This document shows positions 1 through 8,154 of a DNA stretch of 64,000 bases, one piece after another. Location of the stretch: contig JAFDMF010000004.1 in assembly GCA_019306065.1 (NCBI GenBank), positions 1 to 64,000 on the forward strand. Reading direction: 5' to 3'. Each line of letters opens with the position of its first letter. Positions within the stretch are counted from its first letter, which is position 1. The notes under the pieces were generated by a model, which saw only the letters and a program-made list of their open reading frames with translations, searched no databases and was not told where the DNA came from. Both the position numbers and the translations under genes were made by a program. Origin of the DNA: Deltaproteobacteria bacterium (GTDB taxonomy: Bacteria > Desulfobacterota > Desulfobacteria > Desulfobacterales > JAFDMD01).

Positions 1-802
1 AATCAAAAGTTTCATATCTGTTTTTATCTTTAAGCGAAAAGATTAACATTCCGTTTTTATCAAGAGAGGAATACAGGCTATCTATCAGTTTTATTAACTT
101 GTCCGAATCTATATAATCGAATAATCCGACCGAATAGATAGTAGTTAATTTACCTGATTTTTCCATCCCGTTTTTTGAGTAAATATACCTGATTATATTC
201 CGATTGATAAAATTAAAAGAGATACCCTTGTTATTGCCCACAAGCTCTTTGGAATGATTAAGAGCATCAAGGCTAAAATCTACGCAGTTAACGGTTAATT
301 CTTTTGCAGGAGTAGGAAGGTTTAAAAACTCTCTGCAGGAACCGGAGCCAAGAACAAGCCAATTGCCGGCTATATCTTCAATTATTCGATGATTTAAAAT
401 TTTGTTTAAAAAACGTAATCTGGAACGAACCGCAACCGCCAGCGTTCTTGAAAGATAATATTTGTCAAAGCATTTTCCAAGCCCTTTGCCTGCCGGCTTG
501 TTATTATAAATCATTTCAAGGGTTATATGATCTCCGTGGTAACCTTCTGGCCATTTTCTCGCTCTGTTAATAAGGCGGCTTTGGCAGAAATATTTATCTG
601 TTTTTTCGCGAAAAAAATTCTGCATTTCTTTTAATATATCAGGCGGGTAATTATCTTCTGTTTTTTGAATCTCTAATTTTAAAAAATCCATTCTTGCTTC
701 AAGTATTTCGTAAGCGTAATCTGCGCTCCAATCGAATCTTTCCAAAAACTCTATAAACTCATCTAATAATTCGATAAAATCCGTTGATATTTTATCTTTC
801 AC
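1..802 (-). CDS. PhcB-like SAM-dependent methyltransferase, partial at left edge
   Basis: Class I SAM-dependent methyltransferase related to PhcB-type enzymes, the group that includes the Ralstonia enzyme making the 3-hydroxypalmitate methyl ester signal. About 267 codons are visible and the C-terminus lies outside the window. Motifs seen: PEGYHGDHITLEMIY (residues 85-99), glycine-rich SAM loop LVLGSGSCREF (149-159), acidic VDFSLDA after the next strand, and IYSVGLFDYID. The broken gene at 43048-43963 shares the same motifs, so the two are paralogues. A GTG start is chosen because AAAGGAG sits about six bases upstream. The ORF at 849-1115, just upstream, matches the sensory domain usually fused in front of this enzyme. 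The substrate is unknown; a fatty-acyl methyl ester is only an inference from family. Confidence 0.7.
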   Translation of the reverse strand, partial: MKDKISTDFIELLDEFIEFLERFDWSADYAYEILEARMDFLKLEIQKTEDNYPPDILKEMQNFFREKTDKYFCQSRLINRARKWPEGYHGDHITLEMIYNNKPAGKGLGKCFDKYYLSRTLAVAVRSRLRFLNKILNHRIIEDIAGNWLVLGSGSCREFLNLPTPAKELTVNCVDFSLDALNHSKELVGNNKGISFNFINRNIIRYIYSKNGMEKSGKLTTIYSVGLFDYIDSDKLIKLIDSLYSSLDKNGMLIFSLKDKNRYETFD

Positions 803-848
803 AATATCTCCTTTAAGCTTTTATTTTTTGTCTCCTTATTTGCGGTCA

Positions 849-1115
849 TCATTTTCGTAATTTTTCAAATAAACCGGCAAGCATAAATATAAAAGAAAGA
901 ATACCTGAAACGCTTCCTTTTCCGCTATAAACCAATTCATCTTTTTTAAAAATTTTAATATCTGTAAGCTCTTCGCTTAACTGAACTATAGAATAGGAAT
1001 TATACGCTTCAAATACCGCAAAATTATTTGCTATATTTACTAAAACCGCCTCTACCGCTATGCCCTGACTGTTTCTAAAAGTAATGACTCCGGCTGTTTT
1101 TTTATTTCTATCCAT
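849..1115 (-). CDS. small PilZ-like sensory-domain protein preceding the methyltransferase
   Basis: An 88-residue protein. Its core, FAVFEAYNSYSIVQLSEEL followed by VYSGKGSVS, resembles the beta-rich N-terminal domain that I know as fused to PhcB-like methyltransferases in deltaproteobacteria. Here it ends in a stop, and the methyltransferase restarts 46 bases later with its own ribosome-binding site, so the ancestral protein looks split into two polypeptides. The last third (residues 70-88, hydrophobic FIFMLAGLFEKL) diverges from the usual pattern, so this may be a truncated remnant rather than a functional stand-alone subunit. The ribosome-binding site is weak. The family assignment rests on recalled motif similarity. 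Confidence 0.5.
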   Translation of the reverse strand: MDRNKKTAGVITFRNSQGIAVEAVLVNIANNFAVFEAYNSYSIVQLSEELTDIKIFKKDELVYSGKGSVSGILSFIFMLAGLFEKLRK

Positions 1116-1142
1116 TATTTCCCATCTTTTCCCGAATCCTTG

Positions 1143-1253
1143 TTATTCTCTTTTTTTCTCCGTTACGCACGGCAAACTAAAAATAAATTCCGTCCATTCC
1201 CCTTGTCTACTTTCAACGTTTAAAATGTTGATGCAGTCCGTTATTGTTTTTGC
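1143..1253 (-). pseudogene. histidine-kinase C-terminal remnant
   Basis: Too short for a gene. A 36-codon open stretch encodes AKTITDC, then ILNVESRQGEWTEFIFSLP and a stop. This is the last beta-strand pair of a HATPase_c domain; compare SKLGEFTEFSFEAP at the end of the kinase at 43960-45303. A stop codon immediately precedes it, and the G1/G2 boxes and everything N-terminal are missing. It lies just upstream of the sensory-domain ORF and methyltransferase, so a kinase was once part of this locus too. Confidence 0.55.
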
Positions 1254-1265
1254 TTAAAAACATTT

Positions 1266-2005
1266 TTAACCTCCGTGGCATCCGTATAAATTTTGCCGCT
1301 TTAATCTATATTCATAATTTACCAATATTACGCCTATAATTACTATAATAGTCCCTATAATTCCTGATAGTCCCATTATATCGCCAAATAAAAAATAGGA
1401 CATTATCATTGCAAAAGGCGGGGTTAAATAAACAAGACTTGAAACCTTTGCGGCTGTTCCTATTCGGGTTAAATAAAAAAGAAGAATATAAGAAGCAATT
1501 GAACACATAAAAGTTAGCCAAGCAATTGATAAAATAAATTCGGTTTTCCATAAATAGTCATATCTTCAATTATCGGAGTAATAATCAACAATATTAAAGA
1601 AGCCGTTATATATTGAATAGTTAAAGCGGCAATTAAGTGATAATTTTTACAAAATTTTTTTTCAAAAAGAACTCCGAGAGTAAGAAACAAAGTAGCCATA
1701 AAAGCAACAATATATCCTAAAATATCGGCAGATAAATATATAGAATCTTGTATTACCAAAGCCACGCCGCAAATTCCGATAATAATTCCAATCCATTGAG
1801 ATATTATGACTTTTTCTTTAAGAAACGAAAACGATAAAGCAGCCGTAAAAATAGGTTGTAAAGCGGCAATTAGAGTAACAACTCCCGCAGGAATATCATG
1901 ATTAAGAGCTATAAATACACAACCCAAATAAAGTATATGTATTAATATTCCTACTATAGAAATAGCCGATATTTCACGCCAATTTGACGGCCATTGAGCC
2001 TTCAT
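1266..2005 (-). pseudogene. EamA/DMT-family transporter, N-truncated and frameshifted
   Basis: Ten-TM drug/metabolite transporter family (EamA domains). Two ORFs make up the remnant: 1514-2005 (first EamA repeat and start of the second) and 1266-1508 (the end, with YLTPPFAMIMSYFLFGD, typical of the second repeat). Adding one A to the A4 run at 1544-1547 (minus-strand sense) restores one frame, reading KTEFILSIAWLTFMCSIAS across the junction. The N-terminal two or so membrane segments are absent: the homology starts where family members are already about 55 residues in. Transport substrate cannot be guessed. Confidence 0.75.
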
Positions 2006-2074
2006 TTTTTATCTTCATTACTCATAATTTTTTGAGAATAAATAATCCCGCTTGACAAGCGTTGATTATAGTTT

Positions 2075-2158
2075 TTATGTATGCCAAGCGAATCTTTCCA
2101 AAAACTCTATAAACTTATCTAAGTATCCGATAAAATCTCTTGATATTTTATCATTCAT
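2075..2158 (-). pseudogene. duplicated 5' fragment of the PhcB-like methyltransferase gene
   Basis: 27 codons beginning DKISRDFIGYLDKFIEFLER after the start, ending at a stop. The methyltransferase at 1-802 begins DKISTDFIELLDEFIEFLER, so this is the 5' end of a second copy of that gene whose remainder has been deleted. Its ATG overlaps the stop of the regulator gene in an ATGA arrangement, showing that the regulator and a methyltransferase once formed a translationally coupled pair. The break point leads into the truncated DMT transporter. Confidence 0.7.
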
Positions 2159-2850
2159 AATAAAATTTTATCCGGTTTTTTATCCGGCATATTATCCTGA
2201 TTATCCATCTTTTCCCAAAGCATTAGCAATATTTCATAAGTGCTATCTATCTTTTTCAAATGATTGGTAAATTCTTCTCTTAACCGTATTTTTAAAATCT
2301 TTTTTTCATCTTCCTGCAAATCTTTAATCTTTTTATCAATCGTTTCTTTCACCTCTGTTACTATTTTGGAAACTTTGTCAAATTTTTTGGAAATCTCTTC
2401 CTTGTTGTCCATAAATTTCATAATAGCGTGTATCTCGCTAATCATAAACGGAAGGAATCCTTTTTCTTTAAAACGATATTTAAGCGGCGAAATACCAATA
2501 ATTGATGCAAATTGCTCTACGGAGTATTCGTTTTGAATACGAATTTTTCTATACAGCTCATAATTAATATTTTCGGCAAAAAGATTTATCTGTTCTTGTT
2601 CCGCCTGACAGAGCTCGGAAAGCATTCTGCCTAATATTAATAATTCTTCATATCTAAACCCTATATATTCCGACAGCTTTATGCGCATTTTTTCGGAACT
2701 TTCTTTTTTGCCATTTAAAAATTGATTTAAATAGCTTCTGTTAATGCCTGTTCCTTCGGCTATGCTTATTTGACTTCCACATTGCTTTGTTTTTATGCAG
2801 ATTATCATTGCGGCTCTGAAATAATCTGACATGGTTTTAAAATCGTTCAT
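2155..2850 (-). CDS. helix-turn-helix (XRE-like) regulator with a charged C-terminal domain
   Basis: 231 residues. An N-terminal helix-turn-helix segment (about 23-60, including ISIAEGTGINRSYLNQFLNG) resembles lambda-repressor-type DNA-binding domains. A second HTH-like segment occurs around VEQFASIIGISPLKYRFKEKG (a slightly irregular fold), followed by a highly charged, probably coiled helical region (residues 150-210). No metabolite-binding domain is recognised. Its stop overlaps the start of the methyltransferase fragment (2075-2158), so it probably regulated that operon. Upstream lies a 640-bp non-coding stretch with repeats. Confidence 0.55.
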   Translation of the reverse strand: MNDFKTMSDYFRAAMIICIKTKQCGSQISIAEGTGINRSYLNQFLNGKKESSEKMRIKLSEYIGFRYEELLILGRMLSELCQAEQEQINLFAENINYELYRKIRIQNEYSVEQFASIIGISPLKYRFKEKGFLPFMISEIHAIMKFMDNKEEISKKFDKVSKIVTEVKETIDKKIKDLQEDEKKILKIRLREEFTNHLKKIDSTYEILLMLWEKMDNQDNMPDKKPDKILL

Positions 2851-3488
2851 TTGTATACCTATTAATTAAAAGTTAAAGTTAGCTTTAATTAAATAACATA
2901 TCTTTCGAATTAGTCAAATTAAATTGTTTTTTTGTAAAAAAAATAAAAATAACTGTTGACAATATATTTTTTATATTTAATAAAGTTTCTAAAAAACAAC
3001 AAATATTTGAAAACTTTTTTAAATATAAATTTAACGTCAAAAAATGCCATGATGAAAAAGTTAATGTTACGAGAGATAAAATTTTAAAAGAGGTTGTCCG
3101 ACAGGTTGATGAAAAAAAAAGCGGGCTCGTCATTATTCAAAAGAGACTGATATTAAACATGTATAATCGCTTCAATTAATAGCGGAAATTGAAAGGTAGT
3201 TTATACACAAATGCCGAGCCCGCTCTTTCTTTCATTAACCATCCCCAAGGTTTTCCCCTTCCTTGATGTTTGAGGAAGCTTTTGATGCGGCAAATTTGAA
3301 CGGCTTCGTTACAATATTATGCCAATTGAGCCCGCTGCTTAATTTAATTAATTAATGTAGAATGATAACAAGCCCTAATTCATTTTAACTCTTAAATTAT
3401 TATTGCTTGATGCCTGCAGCGGGCTCAATTGGCATAATATTTCCAGTTAGCTTTTGAGTATAACGCTTTAAAATGAGCAAAAAAAAAG
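2851..3488. other. 638-bp intergenic region with decayed coding traces and inverted repeats
   Basis: No intact gene. On the plus strand a start-less open frame (about 2895-3178) runs to a stop and includes DKILKEVVRQVDEKKSGLVI; a TTGACA hexamer is at 2956-2961. An AGCGGGCTCG sequence at 3120-3129 is inverted at 3215-3224, and the same GCGGGCTC core recurs inside the perfect inverted repeats at 3313-3441. A minus-strand open stretch around 3180-3305 has a protein-like composition but I recognise nothing in it. Confidence 0.5.
3313..3441. repeat. 129-bp element with perfect 26-bp terminal inverted repeats (MITE-like)
   Basis: The left arm 3313-3338 begins AATATTATGCCAATTG and is the exact reverse complement of the right arm 3416-3441. 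The 77-bp interior is AT-rich and non-coding. Size, perfect ends and lack of coding capacity are what one expects of a miniature inverted-repeat transposable element. I see no clear target-site duplication (left flank CGTTAC, right flank TCCAG). It could alternatively be a very long-armed hairpin regulating yedF, whose stop is 47 bp away. Confidence 0.6.
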
Positions 3489-4085
3489 TTATGTAATATC
3501 TATCACCTTATTTGCAACCCTCATAGCCGAGACTATATCAAGCATATTAGTGGTTTCGCCCGCCTCTTTTTTTTCCAAAAGATTAAAGCGCTCCAAACAT
3601 GTTCCGCATACTAATATTTTTATATTTTTTTCTTCAAGATATTTTAACGTATCAAGAACCGGCGAGCCTTCTACCGCAAGCCGAACCCCCGAGTTTAAAA
3701 ATATAATTGTCCATATTTCGCCTTGAAATTCTTTTAATGTATTAATGAAATTTATCATTAAGTTTTCTCCGAGTTCATTGTCTCCTTTTCCGAGATACTG
3801 CGAGCCTATTAAAATCAGAGTTTTTTTATTAATAAATTCGTTATCCTCTATTATAGTACATGCGCATTCGTTTTTGGAGGCTTCTATTATAAAATCTGTA
3901 TTTTCTTGATCTGCCTCGGTATTATAGCCGTATTTATTTAAAAATTTTATAACATTTTCTTTTGCCGCCGGGTTATCTACTATTACGGTCAATTGATTTA
4001 TATTTTCGGCCTCTATACTGTTTTTAACTGTTATAACAGGACCCGGGCATGCAAGCCCTCTGCAATCAAGCCTTACTTTGCTCAT
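3489..4085 (-). CDS. yedF: YedF-type sulfurtransferase-like selenium metabolism protein
   Basis: 198 residues in two domains. The first (1-72) is a TusA/SirA-like fold with DCRGLACPGP, Cys13 being the persulfide-carrying residue of the CPxP motif. The second is a DsrE-like domain (about 85-198) with LILIGSQYLGKGDNELGENLM and VCGTCLERF. In this family the fusion is associated with selenium utilisation, usually near selD; no other selenium gene is visible here. Full length compared with the roughly 200-residue family. Monocistronic, with long flanking gaps. Confidence 0.85.
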   Translation of the reverse strand: MSKVRLDCRGLACPGPVITVKNSIEAENINQLTVIVDNPAAKENVIKFLNKYGYNTEADQENTDFIIEASKNECACTIIEDNEFINKKTLILIGSQYLGKGDNELGENLMINFINTLKEFQGEIWTIIFLNSGVRLAVEGSPVLDTLKYLEEKNIKILVCGTCLERFNLLEKKEAGETTNMLDIVSAMRVANKVIDIT

Positions 4086-4284
4086 TACTATTTTTCCCTT
4101 CCTATCATTATCTAATCTTTGAAAAACTCTTCAGTGGCATAATTGGGCAAGTTTAAAGCCTACAAACGATTTTATAAGAACGCAGGCGTTTCGGGAGAAT
4201 AATAATTTCGAATATACTCTATAAGCTATTAGAGGCTGTATGTAAAGAGTCTATACCGAATAAAATAATAGTAATCCAAATCAA

Positions 4285-4312
4285 TTGACAAACTTTGTTT
4301 TTTTTGTAAAAA
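4285..4312 (+). promoter_or_regulatory. possible promoter for the hisI-hisG transcript
   Basis: A perfect TTGACA at 4285-4290 is followed, with 16-bp spacing, by TAAAAA (4307-4312), a weak -10. It lies 33 bp upstream of the small ORF at 4346 and is the best sigma-70-type match in the gap between yedF and hisI. Confidence 0.35.
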
Positions 4313-4345
4313 GATAAAGTTTTATAAAAATATGGGGCAAAAAAA

Positions 4346-4519
4346 ATGACTACTATTCGGATTGTAAATAAAAAAATAAGAGGCGGAAATCTTATAGAAC
4401 TTTTAAAGGCAAAAATAGAAAATCCGTATCAATTTTTTAGTATAAAACTGGAGATAACTCCTCTTGATAAGAATGATACTAAAAAGGAAGGGGTTGAGTA
4501 TGAGCAAAATAAAGCTTGA
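4346..4519 (+). CDS. small ORF overlapping the hisI start
   Basis: 57 codons, too short for routine calling: [20 protein letters not shown], a middle part with [11 protein letters not shown], and a Lys-rich tail. It overlaps the first 20 bases of hisI in another frame, which could couple translation. No convincing Shine-Dalgarno precedes the ATG. I do not recognise the product. It may be a leader or chance ORF; its amino-acid composition is protein-like. Confidence 0.3.
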   Translation: MTTIRIVNKKIRGGNLIELLKAKIENPYQFFSIKLEITPLDKNDTKKEGVEYEQNKA

Positions 4520-4886
4520 TTTTGAAAAAACCGGCAGCCTTATACCCGCAATTGTGCAAGATCATCAAACTCAAGAGGTTTTAATGCTTGCCTATGTCAA
4601 CCAAGAGGCATGGGATGTTACTCTTAAAACCGGCAAAGCTACTTTTTACAGCCGCAGCAGAAAAAAGCTCTGGATAAAAGGGGAAACTTCCGGAAATATT
4701 CAGTTAGTAAAAGAGATAAGAATAGATTGCGATAAAGATACTATTCTTTTTAAAGTTAAGCAGATCGGAGGAGCGGCTTGCCATACGGGACACCCGAGCT
4801 GTTTTTACCGAAAAGTGGAACATAATACGTTAAAAATTATAAGCGCGCCTATTTTTGATCCTAAGGAAAAATATAAAAATGAATAA
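4500..4886 (+). CDS. hisI: phosphoribosyl-AMP cyclohydrolase
   Basis: Opens the ring of phosphoribosyl-AMP in step 3 of histidine biosynthesis (cytosolic, zinc and magnesium dependent). 128 residues, normal for the stand-alone cyclohydrolase with no HisE fusion. Seen: VNQEAW and [11 protein letters not shown] near the front, the metal-binding DCDKDT, and CHTGHPSC with the zinc-ligand cysteines. Start at 4500 is chosen over an in-frame upstream ATG because AAGGAAGGGG lies at the right distance. The stop overlaps the hisG start by eight bases. Only hisI and hisG of the pathway are in this cluster. Confidence 0.92.
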   Translation: MSKIKLDFEKTGSLIPAIVQDHQTQEVLMLAYVNQEAWDVTLKTGKATFYSRSRKKLWIKGETSGNIQLVKEIRIDCDKDTILFKVKQIGGAACHTGHPSCFYRKVEHNTLKIISAPIFDPKEKYKNE

Positions 4887-5751
4887 ATTAAAACTCGGAA
4901 TACCAAAAGGAAGTCTTTTAAATTCTACTATTGCTCTTTTTAAAAGAGCAGGATGGAAAATAGAAACAAACGGCAGGAGCTATTTCCCTACTATAAATGA
5001 CGAAGCTATGGAATGCGCAATATGCCGCGCTCAGGAGATGTCCCGATATGTTGAAAGCGGAACTCTCGATGCGGGGCTTACAGGAAAGGACTGGACTGCT
5101 GAAAATGATTCCGAAGTTGAGATAATAGACGATTTTATATATTCTAAAGTAAGCAGAAAACCTGCAAGATGGGTTTTGGCTGTTCCTTTTGATTCGGATA
5201 TAAAAAGAATAGAGGATCTTGAAGGCAAAAAAATTGCAACGGAACTTGTTAATTTTACCAAAAAATATTTTGAAGCAAAAAACATATCGGTTGACGTAGA
5301 ATTTTCTTGGGGAGCTACGGAAGCCAAAGTAATATCCGGGCTTGCGGATGCGATTGTAGAGGTTACCGAAACAGGCAGCACTATAAAAGCGCACGGTTTA
5401 AAGATTATTGCCGATCTTATGACTACCAATGTTCAGCTTATAGCAAACAAGAATTCTTTAAAGGATAATGAAAAAAAAACAAAGTTAGATCAGATAGCTC
5501 TTTTGTTAAAAGGAGCGCTTTTGGGCGAAAAACTGGTAGGTTTGAAGATGAATGTAGCCGAAAATAATATGGATACGGTAATTTCCCAACTTCCGAGTTT
5601 AAATGCTCCTACTGTAGCTCAGTTATATAAAACGGACTGGTTTTCGGTTGAAACCGTAGTTGATATAGGAACGGTGCGCGAACTTATTCCGAAACTTATG
5701 AAAAACGGAGCGGAAGGTATAATAGAGTATCCTTTAAATAAGGTTATTTAA
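4879..5751 (+). CDS. hisG: ATP phosphoribosyltransferase, long form
   Basis: First, committed enzyme of histidine biosynthesis: ATP + PRPP to phosphoribosyl-ATP. 290 residues place it in the long HisG form, with two catalytic periplasmic-binding-like domains and a C-terminal regulatory domain (about 215-290) that mediates histidine feedback, so it needs no HisZ. Seen: LGIPKGSL at the N-terminus, DAGLTGKDW, and the PRPP loop [15 protein letters not shown]. Start at 4879 matches the family N-terminus ([11 protein letters not shown]) and overlaps hisI, implying translational coupling. Confidence 0.93.
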   Translation: MNKLKLGIPKGSLLNSTIALFKRAGWKIETNGRSYFPTINDEAMECAICRAQEMSRYVESGTLDAGLTGKDWTAENDSEVEIIDDFIYSKVSRKPARWVLAVPFDSDIKRIEDLEGKKIATELVNFTKKYFEAKNISVDVEFSWGATEAKVISGLADAIVEVTETGSTIKAHGLKIIADLMTTNVQLIANKNSLKDNEKKTKLDQIALLLKGALLGEKLVGLKMNVAENNMDTVISQLPSLNAPTVAQLYKTDWFSVETVVDIGTVRELIPKLMKNGAEGIIEYPLNKVI

Positions 5752-5768
5752 AAAGAGAAACAAAACCG

Positions 5769-5825
5769 ATGGAAAAGAAAGTTTTTGCCCTTCGCGGAGT
5801 GGCTAATATTGGTAAAACAGATTGA
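5769..5825 (+). pseudogene. P-loop protein 5' remnant
   Basis: 18 codons, MEKKVFALRGVANIGKTD, then a stop. GVANIGKT is close to a Walker A motif (GxxxxGKT/S), so this looks like the beginning of a small P-loop NTPase gene deleted after its first 50 bases. The following sequence moves directly into the broken HigB-type toxin reading frame. Confidence 0.4.
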
Positions 5826-5856
5826 CATACTGTCGTTTTTAAGCGACAATATAAAT

Positions 5857-6187
5857 GTGGAAGTAAAAAAAGCGCATTAAAATATATCGGGCATACAATG
5901 GTAAAGAACCTTTTGCGGACTGAATCGGCTGCCTTACAATCAGAAACAGAGCAAGAATACTCGCAAGAATGGATAGAGTGGAAACCGGAAATATGAGCAA
6001 TTATACGTCTATAGGCGGTGATGTATATGAATTAAGGTTTTATTTCGGACCAGGATACAGAGTATATTACGGCGAAACCGCCGGTATAATTTTACTTCTT
6101 TGCGGCGGAGACAAACCTTCACAGAAAAAAGATATAAAAAAGGCGAAAACCTATTGGAAAAAATTTATGAGCGGAGGAACAGTATGA
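5857..6187 (+). pseudogene. HigB/RelE-type toxin with premature stop
   Basis: RelE/HigB-superfamily toxins cut mRNA at the ribosome. Read in one frame, the sequence gives KKRIKIYRAYNGKEPFAD, a TGA at 5921-5923 where family members have Trp, then IGCLTIRNRARILARMDRVE and the core YELRFYFGPGYRVYYGE plus LLLCGGDKPSQKKDIKKA. The N-terminal part is also out of phase with any start by one base in an A7 run (5864-5870). From the internal ATG at 5969 a 72-residue C-terminal piece is still open. The antitoxin gene overlaps its stop by ATGA and is intact. Confidence 0.8.
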
Positions 6188-6486
6188 GAAATTACAGAGA
6201 TTTTGTTGCGGAAACAGTAAAAAATCCGGACGAAGCTGCCGAATACATCAGAGCTTCTCTTGAAGAGTATTCTGCGGACGGAAATCTTGAAGCTTTTTTA
6301 ACTACCGTTCGAACTGTTACGAATACCATGGGCGGAATAACCGAGCTTGCAAAAAGAACGGAACTGAATAGGCAGACTCTTTACAGAACTCTTTCAAAAA
6401 AAGGAAATCCAAAAATAAAAACAATGAGATCTGTTCTTAGTTCGCTCGGATTAAGACTCTCTGTAGAGCCCGTCCGCGTACTGTAA
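6184..6486 (+). CDS. HigA-type antitoxin / addiction-module antidote, HTH
   Basis: 100-residue DNA-binding antitoxin. The helix-turn-helix is GGITELAKRTELNRQTLYRT (about 50-70), followed by the family signature NPKIKTMRSVLSSLGLRLSV. It normally neutralises the HigB-type toxin encoded just upstream and represses the operon. Start at 6184 follows GGAGGAAC at 6173-6180 and overlaps the toxin stop (ATGA); longer in-frame starts run back into the toxin gene. It survives although the toxin is broken, which is the order of decay expected for an addiction module. Confidence 0.85.
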   Translation: MRNYRDFVAETVKNPDEAAEYIRASLEEYSADGNLEAFLTTVRTVTNTMGGITELAKRTELNRQTLYRTLSKKGNPKIKTMRSVLSSLGLRLSVEPVRVL

Positions 6487-6496
6487 CAGCCGTATA

Positions 6497-8038
6497 TTAA
6501 ATTTTTATTCTCGGAAACAGAGTAACCGCCGGCATAAGCTTTGTCTGCGGAGGCAGTTTGCCCCATATTTTTAAAGAATCGGAATTAAACAAATTTTCTC
6601 TGTCGGCAAGCCCCAGATGTTTTCTCATTATCAGGGAAGTATCCGGCATTATAGGATATAAAATGCCGGCTATTATTCTTAAAGATTCCAAAAACCCATA
6701 CATTAAAGCTTCAAGCATATCTTTTTTCGATTTGTCTTTTGCAAGCTCCCACGGCGCATAGTCATTTATCTGTTTATTAAGATTTGATATTAATTTCCAT
6801 ACTGCATCCAACGCCTTGTTAAATGAAAAATTTATCATATGTTTTTCATATTCGCTTACGGTAAATCCGGCTATCTCTTTCATTTCGGCTATCTCTTTTA
6901 TTAATTCTTCCGAGGGGCGACCGGGAACAACTCCGTCAAGATATTTATGCGCCATTGAAACAACTCTTGAAAAAAGGTTGCCTAAATCGTTTGCAAGGTC
7001 AGAATTAATCCTTTTAATTATAGCCTCTTCGCTAAAAGATGAATCAAGTCCGAATACCATCTCTTTAGCAAGAAAATATCTTATTGCGTCAAGCCCGTAT
7101 TTTTCTTTTAATGCAAGAGGATCTATAATATTTCCTATTGTTTTTGACATTTTACTTTTATCTACATTCCAATATCCGTGAACATTTAAGCTTTGATAAA
7201 TAGGAATATCCGCCGCCTTTAACATTATAGGCCAATATATTCCGTGAGGTTTTAATATATCTTTTGCTATTATGTGGTTTGAATTTTTCCAAAACTTTTT
7301 AAAAAGCTCTCCCTCCGGATACCCTATGCTTGTTATATAATTTAAAAGGGCGTCAAACCATACATAAGTAACGTAATTTTCGTCAAAAGGCAGAGTGATG
7401 CCCCATGTAAGCCGCGCTTTAGGTCTGGATATACATAAATCTTCAAGGGGTTCTTTTAAAAATGATAAAACTTCGTTTGCATAACGGGAGGGGGTGATAA
7501 AATTTGGATTTTTCTTTATATGATCAATAAGCCAATCCTGATACGCGCTCATTTTAAAGAAATAATTAGCCTCTTTAATAGTAGTAGGTTCAATTTCGTG
7601 ATCCGGGCATTTGCCGTTTACAAGCTCTTTTTCGGTATAAAATCTTTCGCATCCAAAGCAATATTTGCCTTTGTATTCGTTAAAATATATGTCCCCTTTA
7701 TTATAGATTTTTTCAAGAATATCGCGGACAATCTTTATATGTCCGGAATCTGTGGTGCGTATAAACCGATCGTAACCTATATTTAATTGAGGCCAAAGTT
7801 TTTTATAAATTCCGCTTATATTATCAACATACTCTTTTACCTCAAGACCCTCTTTTTCCGCGGCTTTTACTATTTTGTCTCCATGCTCGTCTGTTCCGGT
7901 AAGAAAAAAAGTTTCCCGTTCATTAATTTTGTAAAAGCGGGATATTATATCTGCAATAATAGTGGTATAAGCATGTCCTAAATGAGGTTTTGCGTTTACA
8001 TAATATATCGGAGTAGTTATATAAAAGGCGTCATTCAT
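6497..8038 (-). CDS. metG: methionyl-tRNA synthetase
   Basis: Charges tRNA-Met in the cytosol. 513 residues. Class I signatures: HLGH at the front of the Rossmann fold and KMSKTIGN. A CFGC zinc knuckle with a later C.D.H gives a single-knuckle type. There is no C-terminal EMAP-like tRNA-binding domain, so this is the short dimer-independent form. Start at 8038 (MNDAFYITTPIYYVNAKPHL) has AAGGAAAA upstream; an in-frame ATG 24 codons further up reads through the dispersed repeat and gives FARQDRKE, so it was rejected. Last gene of the HU-holB-ricT-metG series. Confidence 0.95.
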   Translation of the reverse strand: MNDAFYITTPIYYVNAKPHLGHAYTTIIADIISRFYKINERETFFLTGTDEHGDKIVKAAEKEGLEVKEYVDNISGIYKKLWPQLNIGYDRFIRTTDSGHIKIVRDILEKIYNKGDIYFNEYKGKYCFGCERFYTEKELVNGKCPDHEIEPTTIKEANYFFKMSAYQDWLIDHIKKNPNFITPSRYANEVLSFLKEPLEDLCISRPKARLTWGITLPFDENYVTYVWFDALLNYITSIGYPEGELFKKFWKNSNHIIAKDILKPHGIYWPIMLKAADIPIYQSLNVHGYWNVDKSKMSKTIGNIIDPLALKEKYGLDAIRYFLAKEMVFGLDSSFSEEAIIKRINSDLANDLGNLFSRVVSMAHKYLDGVVPGRPSEELIKEIAEMKEIAGFTVSEYEKHMINFSFNKALDAVWKLISNLNKQINDYAPWELAKDKSKKDMLEALMYGFLESLRIIAGILYPIMPDTSLIMRKHLGLADRENLFNSDSLKIWGKLPPQTKLMPAVTLFPRIKI

Positions 8039-8042
8039 TTTT

Positions 8043-8088
8043 TCCTTCCTGTCCTGTCGAGCGAAGCGAGAAATCCCTTCATTATTCA
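8043..8088. repeat. dispersed repeat copy (AGCGAAGCGAGAAATCCC family)
   Basis: Contains CTTCCTGTCCTGTCGAGCG and then AAGCGAGAAATCCCTTCATTA. The same text recurs with changes at 30440-30479, 33361-33428, 50411-50475 and 52030-52100, and inverted at 24911-24940 and 51961-51990. Always intergenic; here between metG and ricT. Confidence 0.7.
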
Positions 8089-8154
8089 GTCTCTCGTCTC
8101 GGTTCTCCAATCTCCCGTTTTCTGTTTAACTATCTTTAGTTATAGAGGTTTGCC

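Noticed and set aside
2885-3133. 82-residue minus-strand ORF
   Set aside because: Ser/Thr/Leu-rich antisense frame of AT-rich intergenic DNA, without ribosome-binding site or recognisable features.
5921-5923. in-frame TGA as selenocysteine or recoded Trp, given the yedF gene nearby
   Set aside because: Relatives have Trp, not Cys or Sec, at this position, no SECIS-like hairpin is apparent, and other genes here use TGA as stop.
8039-8110. 24-residue N-terminal extension of MetG (FARQDRKE)
   Set aside because: It is the dispersed repeat read in frame; the family N-terminus and the ribosome-binding site support the start at 8038.
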